Assembly: GCA_036362985.1 (NCBI GenBank)
Contig: JAYGXS010000004.1
Location: 20,956,729 to 21,020,728 of the forward strand
Reading direction: 5' to 3'
Length of the DNA stretch: 64,000 nucleotides
Source of the DNA: Ligula intestinalis
Lineage: Eukaryota > Platyhelminthes > Cestoda > Diphyllobothriidea > Diphyllobothriidae
The translations under genes and the position numbers were made by a program. Shown here piece after piece: positions 12,340 through 21,159 of this stretch (the first letter of the stretch is position 1; every line of letters starts with the position of its first letter). The notes under the pieces are model-generated. The model did not search any database, was not told the DNA's origin, and saw only the letters and a program-made list of their open reading frames with translations.

Positions 12340-12668
12340 TCGTTGTGAAAGCTGTCTTACCGAGGAACATAATGCGCGAGATCGGAGCAATTTAAGTTGA
12401 CCCAATTGTGAAAAAACGCGCGGCATTTGGTGGGATTTGAATCCGCATAGTAGAGAAGGCATTTAAGCGAAGCCAATGCTCTCCCAGTTGAGCTACAAAT
12501 GCCACCCTTCACAACGTGAGGTTAATCACACTTGAATCGATTTTGCCCGCCCAACTTTACCGCTCGTATGGAATCCACCAATACGGAACAGGAAGCTGAC
12601 TGCAAAAGCAGGATTTCCTAAGCAATCATCTAGAATCCCCCAGAATGGCTACTAGGCTTACTTATTAT
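12340..12668 (-). mobile_element. Composite SINE: upstream module + tRNA-like unit + tail
   Basis: Read on the minus strand: a module of about 130 bp (12668-12540; landmarks CCTAGTAG, TCTAGATGATTGCTTAGG, TTCCATACGAGCGG), then a tRNA-like unit at 12503-12422, then a tail with CACAATTGGGTCAACTTAAA (about 12413-12394). The same order recurs at 37.22-37.55 kb, and the module alone at 26.87-27.0 kb. The conserved module lies before the tRNA-like promoter rather than after it. Confidence 0.6.
12422..12503 (-). other. tRNA-like sequence (SINE part, probably not a functional tRNA)
   Basis: Minus strand: a 7-bp acceptor GGCATTT/AAATGCC pairs perfectly. A-box TAGCTCAACTGGG with a GCTC/GAGC D-stem and B-box-like GGATTCAAATCC are present. 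The anticodon arm does not form a normal 5-bp stem with a 7-base loop, and the T-stem has a C-C mismatch. It lies inside a repeat family, so it is a SINE promoter rather than a tRNA gene. Confidence 0.6.
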
Positions 12669-12669
12669 T

Positions 12670-12792
12670 GAGGAAGTTTGGCAGATTTGCTTGATTTAAG
12701 TTGACCCAACTGTGCAAAAAACTCGCGGCATTCGGCATTTTTTTTTCACAATTGGGTCAACTTAAAGCAAGCAAATCTGCCAAACCTCTTAA
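12670..12792. repeat. Long hairpin made of two inverted SINE tails
   Basis: Arms at about 12670-12719 and 12738-12788 are near-perfect inverted copies (gtttggcagatttgct / agcaaatctgccaaac at the base), with a loop of about 20 bases that holds ctcgcggcattcggca. Each arm contains the gggtcaacttaaa tail of the composite SINE. Confidence 0.8.
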
Positions 12793-13010
12793 ATAGATTG
12801 AAGTAAATGCATAGAAAGAACGCTTTTCAGGCTCTGTCCGAAGTCTGATACGAGCTAAAATTGATTAGCTACTGTGGAATAACTGCGTAAAATTTGCGAG
12901 CAGTGTCAGTAGTATACAAAGACAGCCTTATTTGCCATAATGACATCAGATATCGTAGGCGTTGGCGCGCGGAATTGATGCAAATGTTGTACAAGGGTTC
13001 GTCTATATAT

Positions 13011-13424
13011 GAACAAGGCGAGGATCACGAGTTGAGCAGAATTTATTGACGTCATAAATTTCGTATCCTCTAATTCAGCTGCAAACGGTCATTACCTGTT
13101 AATATAGCAAACTGTCCAATAAGAAGGGTGAAGTTTAGTAGATAAATAGGATGGGAAACCTAAGCCAAAATGTGGGTGCATAGTGAGGGGTGGAGAAGGG
13201 GGCAGGTAATTATCACAGCAAGGCAGTTCAGGTTACATTGGCAATCTGTGAGGTGTAATTAAGGAGGGGGGGGGGGGGGGAAAGGAAAGGGGAGGAGCAG
13301 GGGGAGATAGGGGGGGGGGGGGGGGGAGAAGGCCTGAGAGGAACTGAGGTGATCGATCGTTACCACGTCACGAAATTTATGACGTCTGCTCAACTCGTGG
13401 TCTTCACCTTGTTCAAATTTCTGT
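13011..13424. repeat. Inverted repeat (arms 13011-13063 and 13371-13424) flanking a G-rich core
   Basis: The left arm gaacaaggcgaggatcacga... and the reverse complement of the right arm (gaacaaggtgaagaccacga...) match over about 50 bp, including cataaatttcg. A guanine-rich tract lies between them. It could be a MITE-like element. No target duplication was identified. Confidence 0.65.
13263..13332 (+). repeat. Poly-G / G-rich tract
   Basis: Two uninterrupted G runs of more than 15 bases with GGGG and GGGGG runs between them. The composition is compatible with G-quadruplex formation, and the tract is prone to length error in assembly. Confidence 0.9.
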
Positions 13425-14494
13425 CGGGAAAACAATGTTTCAGTCTTCTATATATGGTGGAGATGGGCTAGCAACTTTTGAACAATTCCTACGTACCTTC
13501 CACATCTTTCCGGTTTCCTTCGTATCCCCTCCTTGTAAGTATACATTCAGAAAAAAAATGAATATGGCGTGTAGAAGGCGAAGCTTTCTATCCTATTACG
13601 TAAGACACCAACATCCGCAAGTTACGTAAGTCAGTAACAGTGAGGAGAAAGTGCTTGGCCACGCAGACACAACCTAACACTGGTTCGTTTTTCCGGGTTT
13701 TACAATTTACTTAACGGTAATATTTTGTTTCGCTATTACAACACGCTTTTTGGGGTAGCACAATACTCCTACTTCTAGGAGAACAGTGTTTATAAATACT
13801 GATGGGAGGACACTATATCTAATTTTTTGCTCAGCGACACGGAAACGCCGTCCACTATGCGTAAGGGTTGGGCTAGGGGGATGCACAGGGCTGCCATGTG
13901 TTGGCCGAATCTGGCAAATAACAAAGTGCATTGTACCGGGTAGATGAGCCTTGGCATGAGCCATCTTCCAGCGGTCGACTTATACGACCTCGGTGCGATC
14001 ATCACGGGAGATTTTATAATATATCTCGGTGCGTCGAAGGCCTGTTGTAGTCGCAGTAAGCGGAGTCTGCTTTGCTATTCAGCTCTGCTACATTCTGATT
14101 AACTGGATATATTAACTCACTAAAACAGAACAGTTTTTGTCACTGCAAACTCATCGCACAGATTATCGACACATGTAAACTTTTGTTGTGACTTCGATAA
14201 GCAGGGGTATCTCAAAGTTATGCTCAAAGGCAAATCAGAGCGTGGCATTCATTTTGGACATTAAAACATCTTTTCTCGGTGGTGTTTGTGCAGAAAAGTT
14301 GCCTGTGAGATCTTGGAGGACGACCAACACTGGAAGATAGCGGCGACTTAGTAGAAAGGGTGTGATGAACGAGGCCGCCGAGTTATCTGGTTGGGGAAAA
14401 TGCTCGCCCCGTTGTACCTCGGAACTCAGTCTAGAGCCCTCACAGGCAGTCACATCGTGACTTGTAACATATTATGGAGTGGAACTAAAGAATA

Positions 14495-14560
14495 AAAATG
14501 ACTGGCTGATGATGATGATGACGACTGTTAAGCCAGAAATTACCATTCCAACCCCACTCA
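14495..14560 (+). repeat. Hammerhead-like SINE tail fragment
   Basis: GACTGG, CTGATGA (about 14506-14512), a disturbed stem containing a short gat repeat, then AAGCCAGAAATTACCATT. It matches the 3' part of the tRNA-derived SINE, but the tRNA-like head is not seen. Confidence 0.45.
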
Positions 14561-15654
14561 TCTTTTACGTTTCCACTCCATCAGGATGGGTGTCTTATAC
14601 AGCTTAGAACCACTGTTCGAGGGCGTCTCCCGCTCTGTATTTTTTAGTTGACAAACCAGTCCTTTTTTATTGTAACTTCCAGTCTGTAGAATGACGTCCC
14701 TCCAGCTTGGCGTGCTCCGTCGAACGCATAAGGTTCCTTTTTTGAGGCAAGTGTTCAGAGGGGATAAACAGCACCGAACTGATTTTGGGTAGCTGGCAGA
14801 CAGTAGCCTAAACCAGTCAGAGAGCACAAGTCGAATTGGGGTAGATTACGACGCTGGCAATAATTATTCGAACAGATCACCAAGGAAACTGTTGCTCAAC
14901 ATCGGCAGGCATATTGATTTGCCACGGGAAAAGGAATTGAATGCTAAAGGCCGAGACGGGAGTCAAAGATGTACAGAAACCAAGTGGTCTTTCTTCCCAA
15001 AGAGTTCATCCTATCACCCAACGCCCATCACCCCAAGCACTATTACCAAAGTACATGCATTAATCAGATTTCACTGAATGTACACTTCCGCATTCGCCAA
15101 ATGTCCCTGCGAAGAACAACTTGTTAGTATCTATTACTACTTATGTATGTTTTGGGCCGGGATTGATTCAAACAGACATCTTCGCGCCCATCACAAGTGG
15201 CGAACGCCCCAACAAACACTTACAATTCAATGACTTGTGCTATCGTCAGGGTCAACAGCCAAACGATTGCATTCAGAATTCTTGATGTCATCGTCGTCTG
15301 TAAGAAACTGATATAAAAGTTCAACCGTGGATTTCGATGAGATCCACCGCCTGCTCCAACGCAGGGACGCTGAATTGCACTGGATTATACTGAGAGTAGA
15401 CTTGTCTCACTCTCTCCCCACTCCTACACATGAGGCCGGTGTCAAGAAAAACTCGAGAAGAGCAGAGACGCGAGAGTAAACTGGTTTGCACAAAACTTTA
15501 AACATATTATTGGGAGCGTTTAAATCTTCGGTTCTGTATGTCGGTCTCTTTGCGCATGCAAGGTATTTTGCCAGAGATGGTAGTACAGAACGCCTATATG
15601 ACAACATAAAAGTTAGGGCTAAGACGGATGACTCTAACAGCTACAATCTTCCAG

Positions 15655-15990
15655 GCCCGGTTCCGTAGGAGATTGGAGAAGTCCTGAGAAGGCCAGCGTA
15701 GAAGAAATAGTTTATTGCGTACAAAAAGGAACGGAGAATAGATGGAGAGAATTTGGACGTCGGAGCACACGTCATTCCGCTGGAGCGCCGTGGTCCTAAG
15801 GGACGTCTGTTGGCCGAGAGTGGGGAAAAATGGACTTGTTCGAGTGGTGCTTGGCGGCCGCGAGAACCTAGGCACACGTGTGTGTCCGAGTGGAAGTAGG
15901 TCAAGTCTCTGCAGGTCAGCGCGACTGAAAGCGCTGACTGAGGTATTGGATGACCTTGAGGCAGCTGGCATTGAACAATAATACCGGACA
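15655..15990 (-). repeat. Unnamed repeat 'B', inverted copy
   Basis: On the minus strand this matches 56.24-56.44 kb (acctacttccactcggacac, then cctaggttctcg, ccactcgaacaag) and also the shorter units at 53.55, 54.99 and 56.84 kb (attctccgttcct...). Open frames on both strands across it show no recognised domain. Confidence 0.55.
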
Positions 15991-16317
15991 AAGCAATAGA
16001 GAAGGTGGGACGGCAGAGACCGCTACAACAATGTGCAACACGGAATATGCCAAAAGGCACTAGCGCGTGAGGCGGAGGGACCGAGCTGCGATTAAAGAAC
16101 TTGGTAAGGCGCAACATCCTCAAGGCGATCAGCAAAACGGCTTCACCGTTGTAAAATATTGTTGCTTATTATATCAGCCAAAAAGGACATAAGAAAGACC
16201 AGCACCTGAAGAGAGCATTCGGAGCGCGTGTTTTAAAACGAGCGTATCCTTCTTAGGCAAAACATGCAAATACTAGGGGGGCAGTAAATAGTTATAGGAT
16301 TATAAAGAAGAGGAAGA

Positions 16318-16665
16318 CGCGATCTCTGGAACGATAGTTTTATTCTGAGCTTTCGGCTCCATATGAGAAGCCATCGTCAGAGTAAATGAGAACAGCAAAC
16401 GTCAGCTACGCATAAATGGGGTTGGTGGCAATTATTGATTGGTCCCTGTCCATGCTACGTTCATCCTCACGCTATCTTATCGTGTCTCCGACGCGCGTCC
16501 CTGGAGTAACGGCGTGTGACCTTGAGGTGGTGGCCTGCATGCTTGTAGAGGAACTGGGTTATAGGATTAAACTGCTGAACGATAGCAGTTAGTATTCGCT
16601 TTGACAAAGGACAGCAGGCCCAGATGTCCGAAACGTCAGCAATTCTCCAAATTTATTCAGATGAG
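16318..16665. repeat. Fold-back pair of PLE-type ends
   Basis: The left arm (minus, 16318-16386) carries an intact hammerhead-like core. The right arm (plus, about 16595-16660) carries GACAAAGGACA...TGTCCGAAACGTCAGC. The 3' ends of both point outward. The spacer holds unrelated sequence. Confidence 0.5.
16342..16386 (-). ncRNA. Hammerhead-ribozyme-like motif
   Basis: Minus strand: CUGACGA (16380-16374), one extra U, stem II GGCUUC/GGAGCC (6 pairs, one G-U), then GAAAGCUC (16354-16347). Core residues match the hammerhead consensus CUGANGA...GAAA...UH. The stem III bases are G-C where other copies in the window have C-G, a compensatory swap. The extra base after the first core box is non-canonical. 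Confidence 0.5.
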
Positions 16666-17484
16666 CATACGATGACTTATAATATAGGATTATGACTCGA
16701 TAATATTTGCCCTCCCAGAACTTCGCAAAAGGTCACCTTAATATCGGAGGGGGAGATGGTTCCTCTCTCACGTCTTACCGGAAATGATGCAAACATTTAC
16801 GGTGTCCACTTACTGCAGCAACTCTCGTCACAGACACTCGTAGTATAGATGACTGACGGATCTGCACACTATACACGCGACCCCACCTACTTCGAGCTCA
16901 TTAGCTGACACAACTACTGGTTTAATCTTACCTGTGTATTCCCAATCAGCCAGTCATTTATTCACACCTCGAGGCCATGCGATCTTGCCGACTAGCGACG
17001 TTTCGTACGAGCATTCTCTCCTCTCATGTTCGTCCGAACAAGAATTGGTACTGCAAGGGGCATGCTAACACTCAAATCGTGTTTCTCAGCCAGGCAGCCA
17101 ACTGCATTTACAAACTTAACTCTATCACAGAGTCAGTCACCTGACGACGGCAGCCTGACGAATCGAAGGCCAACCAGCGCATCCTAGTGGGCGCCGCAGT
17201 TAGCCAATTAAAATCGGATGCTTGCTAATGACTCGTGCGTGACTCAGTAATTGGTGGCCTAACGCGTCGACGACCACAGGCGAAACGGTGGTGGCTTGAG
17301 GCGGGCAGATAACACCAGTCGACTAGCTTCGTGCTTTGGCTTGGGTGTGTCTGGTATGTTCATTGTTCCTCGTGTTATTACTCCCCCCCATATTGTAAAT
17401 TTTAATCGCTCGTTGATGAAGGTTCACCGACTGCTAACGGAACTCACTTCTCTCCCGCCTCATTTCGTAGGCGGCTGGTAGCAT

Positions 17485-17560
17485 AGGCAGAAATGACCAT
17501 TCCAGTGTCCCTCGTCTTTGTTGGCAATACTATCTGCCTATCATTTTAAGTGCCTCTACA
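17485..17560 (+). repeat. 3' fragment of the hammerhead-tailed SINE
   Basis: GCAGAAATGACCATTCCAG, then ctcgtctttgttggc, matching the tail found after the GAAA box in the other SINE copies. The 5' part is absent. Confidence 0.45.
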
Positions 17561-18619
17561 AATACCAGAAGAGCTGGGTGCATATTGCACATATTTTTTC
17601 GTTCTGTCTTCGTTTTCGGGCTGATTTATAATTTAAAATGATAAACAATCACTTAGAGTGGTTTATTATGGATAGTAGTGATGTTGGCCAACCAGCTGCG
17701 GAGACCCAAAATAATGAAGGCTTATTCCTTCGAAAACATAATCAGTGCAATATGCGCCCTGTTCTTCTGGTATTTTGAGAGGCTTATGGCGTCATGTCAG
17801 TCATTTCAGTCCATGTTACTGATATACGTCACTCTGAGGTCGGCACAACTGTTGCCGTATGCATAGTAGACACTATTCTGTGCGGCATAAACAACAAGGA
17901 TGCCCTATATGCCCTGCCCCCTGCCCCTAAACGGGACATGAGAACACGAACCGTTAACAGATTTCAGATAAAATAAGCTTATGATTAGTGTTCAGGTAAG
18001 TTAAGGGGAAGTTTAATGTTATTTGGATTGTCGGGCAGAGTTGAAGTTAAGAGTAGGACTATGGTTTAGTATAATGTTAGAGTTATTTTTGGGGTTAAAA
18101 CATGGAATAGTCACCTTTTCTGGTATTATGCGCGAGGCCAGCTTTTTTGTTACCTTAGTGAGGCGTTCCTATGCCCTAGGGAGCCATATAAGTATTGTTT
18201 ACCAAATAAATTTCACGCAGTACTTTCCTTCTAAGTTATGCAAATATTCCAATGTCTAACTCGAAAAGTCTTCTTGGCAAACACATGTTTTCGGCACTTC
18301 ATCATTGGGCCCGTACAATTGCACTGATAATGAAGATAGGAGCATTGGACAGGTTTTATAAATGTCTTATGATTAAAACTCTTTGTTTGCACACCGCCTG
18401 TAACGCGAGATTGGCATGCAGGGGTCATTGGACAGGGGGAGGGCACAATAGTGTAGGTTGCGAGTATTGGTCATGCATCGAGTACGCGGGGGTCGGAGAC
18501 GACATGCAATCGCTGCCTGGCGTCGGCCACGGAAGGGGGAGATTGCCTGTATTAGTATTTAAGCTGAGAAAGGCCTCCAGTCCAATAAATCGCGTTGCCA
18601 GCTAAATCAAAACAATTTA

Positions 18620-19220
18620 GCTTTTTGGAACAAAATGGTGCTCACCGGAACGGGTTTTTGCTTTGCAGACGATTCAGAGAGCTGGGTAGGCTCTTCTTTG
18701 TCTGAACGTCGACTGCCACTTTTGATCAGCGATTTGAATGTGTAGCTGAACTCGTCGACCTTGGGCTGATCTCTTTTTTCCCTCTTTTGCTTCATTGGCC
18801 ATGGTATGGATGTGGGCGTAGTTTGATGGCCGCTGGTGTTGCGCTTCTTCATCACGATGGAGGATGATGGTCATCCTGCTTCCTCTTCCGATGGGTTCCT
18901 CGCGCGGACGTCTTCGCTCGCATCTCTTAAGTTTTGCGTGATCTTGTTATGACCTTTATTGGTGTAATGGCACAGGACTTTACAGGCTGCAAGAAGGTCT
19001 AGATGCCTGTTGACGGGGTTAACATTTGATAAATAGCAGCAGTGGATGCTTTGTCAAAGGAGAGTCGGTCCAGCTCTCTGAAATGTCAGCAAAAAAAACA
19101 AAAATCCCATTCCGGTGTCCACTAGTACGTTCTCAGCTCTCTATCCCGGAAATCTCACTTTTGATAACGTTTAGCTTTTACCCAACTAGTCGGTGGTCGA
19201 CCGTATCGAAAGCCTACTTA
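18620..19220. repeat. Fold-back pair (family with GACAAAG-stem-GAAA motif)
   Basis: The left arm (minus, about 18935-18630) and right arm (plus, about 19065-19185) are inverted relatives: each has GACAAAG or GTCAAAG, a short stem (GAGAG/CTCTC on the right), GAAATGTC or a decayed form, and then a cattccggtg-like sequence. The long minus frame here (MMKKRNTSG...) resembles that at 20.0-20.37 kb, so it is repeat-derived. Confidence 0.5.
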
Positions 19221-19970
19221 AGACCGTCGTACACATCTCCGATAATGAACTTTATCCTTGCCCAACTCTTTGCGCCAGACACTACGACCGAAGCCCATAT
19301 GCAGTGGAGTCTGATTATCATAGGCAACTCCGAACTCTCTAACAAATTGCTGAGAGCAGAAGTTATGAACCGACCGGTACCAGTCGATCTATAGCGAACT
19401 TGCCATCGTTATCAATGACCAACATATCCTAACTGCGGATCACGTCTCCTACTTGGGAAGCCGAAACCCAGGGTGTATCCATAAGGCCCCTTACAATAGC
19501 AGTTTGATGTCTCTGAAGTCGTTGTCTCGTCCCTTTATTTTGTCACTTAATTAGCTGTTGCAGTCAGCCTTCCATAGTTCAAGTCCTGACGGTGAGTCCT
19601 TCACGAGCCGAAAATGTATGGGTTAATTTCGAAGCAGCCAGTTGACAGTTGTGAAAGTTATTTAGCGTTATAGCCGCCTACAAAATTCCTCATGTTGGGT
19701 CTGTCCTGATATACTCTCTTTTCTCGAACTTCGTCGTTAGTATATCCTTCCTTTTGGTTTGGTGTGCCCCTAGCAGATGGAATACTTCAGACGTGAAATG
19801 TTAGAAGAGTGTGCATTACGATGTATCGCACCGACATTTTTTTGGAAGAAGAATTAAACAACCTGATGGAAATGCGTCAGTTGCTGAACAAAATATGTTA
19901 AAGTGCTTTGGCTCTCCTGCTGATGTTTTCTTCAACGGTCCATAGCATATCCTGGTATTGGCCTGATGGA
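19221..19970. other. Stretch without recognised gene
   Basis: No coding motifs or shared repeats were recognised between the two fold-back pairs. Confidence 0.3.
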
Positions 19971-19974
19971 AGTT

Positions 19975-20655
19975 TTAACTCTTCGAGTTCGACTTAGTGA
20001 TGCGCCTGGCTCTTGCCTTAAAACCGACTGCCCTTCGAATTAACACCTGGTCTTGGTTCGCTATCACGAATTTACTAGAATGCTGAGAAAATTTTACTGC
20101 CAATCGGAACGAGTTTTTTGTCTTCGCTGACGTCTCATAGAGCTGAGCCGGCTCTCCTTTGTCAGAGCGTACATTATCATTAGCGATCATCAGCTTGAAT
20201 GTAGATGTACTTGTAGGTCGGGGTGCTGATCGATTTTTCCTCATTCGCTGCCCTGCCCCTCGTGTGAATGTTGGCATAGGTTGACGGCAGTTGGGGTTGC
20301 GTTTCGTCTCCATGGTGGAAGCTGCTAGCACTCCTGCTTCCTCTTCCGATGAGTCCGTCTTCGCTTGCATTTCTTAAGTTCGGTTAACAAGCATACTCCA
20401 CCGTGGAGGCGAAGCATAACACCAACTGCTGTCAATCTATGCCAACATCCATATGAGAGACAGCGAACGAGAAAAAAATCGATCAGCCCTTAACCTACAA
20501 TTGCCGATCAATGATGACAGTTTACGCTTTGACAGAGTAGAGCCGGCCCTGCTCTCCGAAAGGTCAGCAAAGACAAAAAAACTCGTTCTGGTGTTCATTA
20601 ACATGTTCTCAGATTACTATCCCGGAACTCTTACTTTTTGCAAACTTTACTAGGG
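19975..20655. repeat. Fold-back pair (same family as 18.6-19.2 kb)
   Basis: The left arm (minus, 20370-20050) reads CTGACAAAGGAGAGCCGGCT, then a stem partner and GAGACGTCAGCG. The right arm (plus, about 20420-20640) reads TTTGACAGAGTAGAGC...GCTCTCCGAAAGGTCAGC. The arms share about 200 bp, including ccaacatccatatgagag-like and aaaatcgatcagc sequences. A 131-residue minus frame crosses the left arm; it shows no known domain. Confidence 0.55.
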
Positions 20656-20784
20656 TGCGTTAACCGCCTGGACAGGCTGTCGAATTCGCATCCGCCACTT
20701 CTCCGATAGCTCGTTCGCAGACTTTAAAAGCTGCATAGTATGCCCCACCTTTTAATTTCAGTACGTTCTTATAACGTTTCTCCT

Positions 20785-20813
20785 GTCTTTGCTGTTGTCT
20801 TTTGATTTTGCAG
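20785..20813 (+). promoter_or_regulatory. Splice acceptor upstream of the PLD3/4-like start codon
   Basis: A T-rich run ends in gattttgcag at 20813, 20 bases before the ATG. It is either a 5' UTR or N-terminal coding intron acceptor, or a spliced-leader addition site as in flatworms. From 20815 the frame to the ATG is open and would add LERRIS, so a longer N-terminus from an upstream exon is possible. Confidence 0.5.
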
Positions 20814-20832
20814 TCTTGAAAGGCGGATTTCA

Positions 20833-21159
20833 ATGATCCTTCCCCAGTTGTTCCTGGTTCTGCTTGCCTGCCTAGTACCCTTGGGCCTTTCGGTACCAAC
20901 TCACAGCTTTAAACGCCCTGCTGTGGCGTCGGCGACGGCGGCTGATGACGAACCGGACTACTTCCGATGTTCAGCCTCTCTGGTGGAGAGTATCCCCGAT
21001 AATCTGACCTATAATCGCGGTTCTCCCAGCCATGCCTCAACCTACTTCGTGTGGAATCTCATGATCAATTTGGCCCGCAGTAACCTCACAATCGCTTCCT
21101 TTTACTGGTCTCTGCTGGCGGAAGACGTGGCCAACACCTCGGCAGCTACCGCCTTTGAG
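20833..21159 (+). CDS. PLD3/4-like exon 1
   Basis: Codes 109 residues, from the hydrophobic N-terminus to NTSAATAFE, and includes the [10 protein letters not shown] and [13 protein letters not shown] blocks. The donor gag|gtctgg ends it in phase 0. Confidence 0.9.

Noticed and set aside
12422..12503. A tRNA gene on the minus strand
   Set aside because: The acceptor and D-arm pair, but the anticodon arm does not form and the T-stem is mismatched. It is embedded in a repeat with a second copy at 37.4 kb.
17110..17175. cctgacgacggcagcctgac as another hammerhead core
   Set aside because: CUGACGA is present, but no stem II pairs before the following GAAG and the rest of the core is missing.
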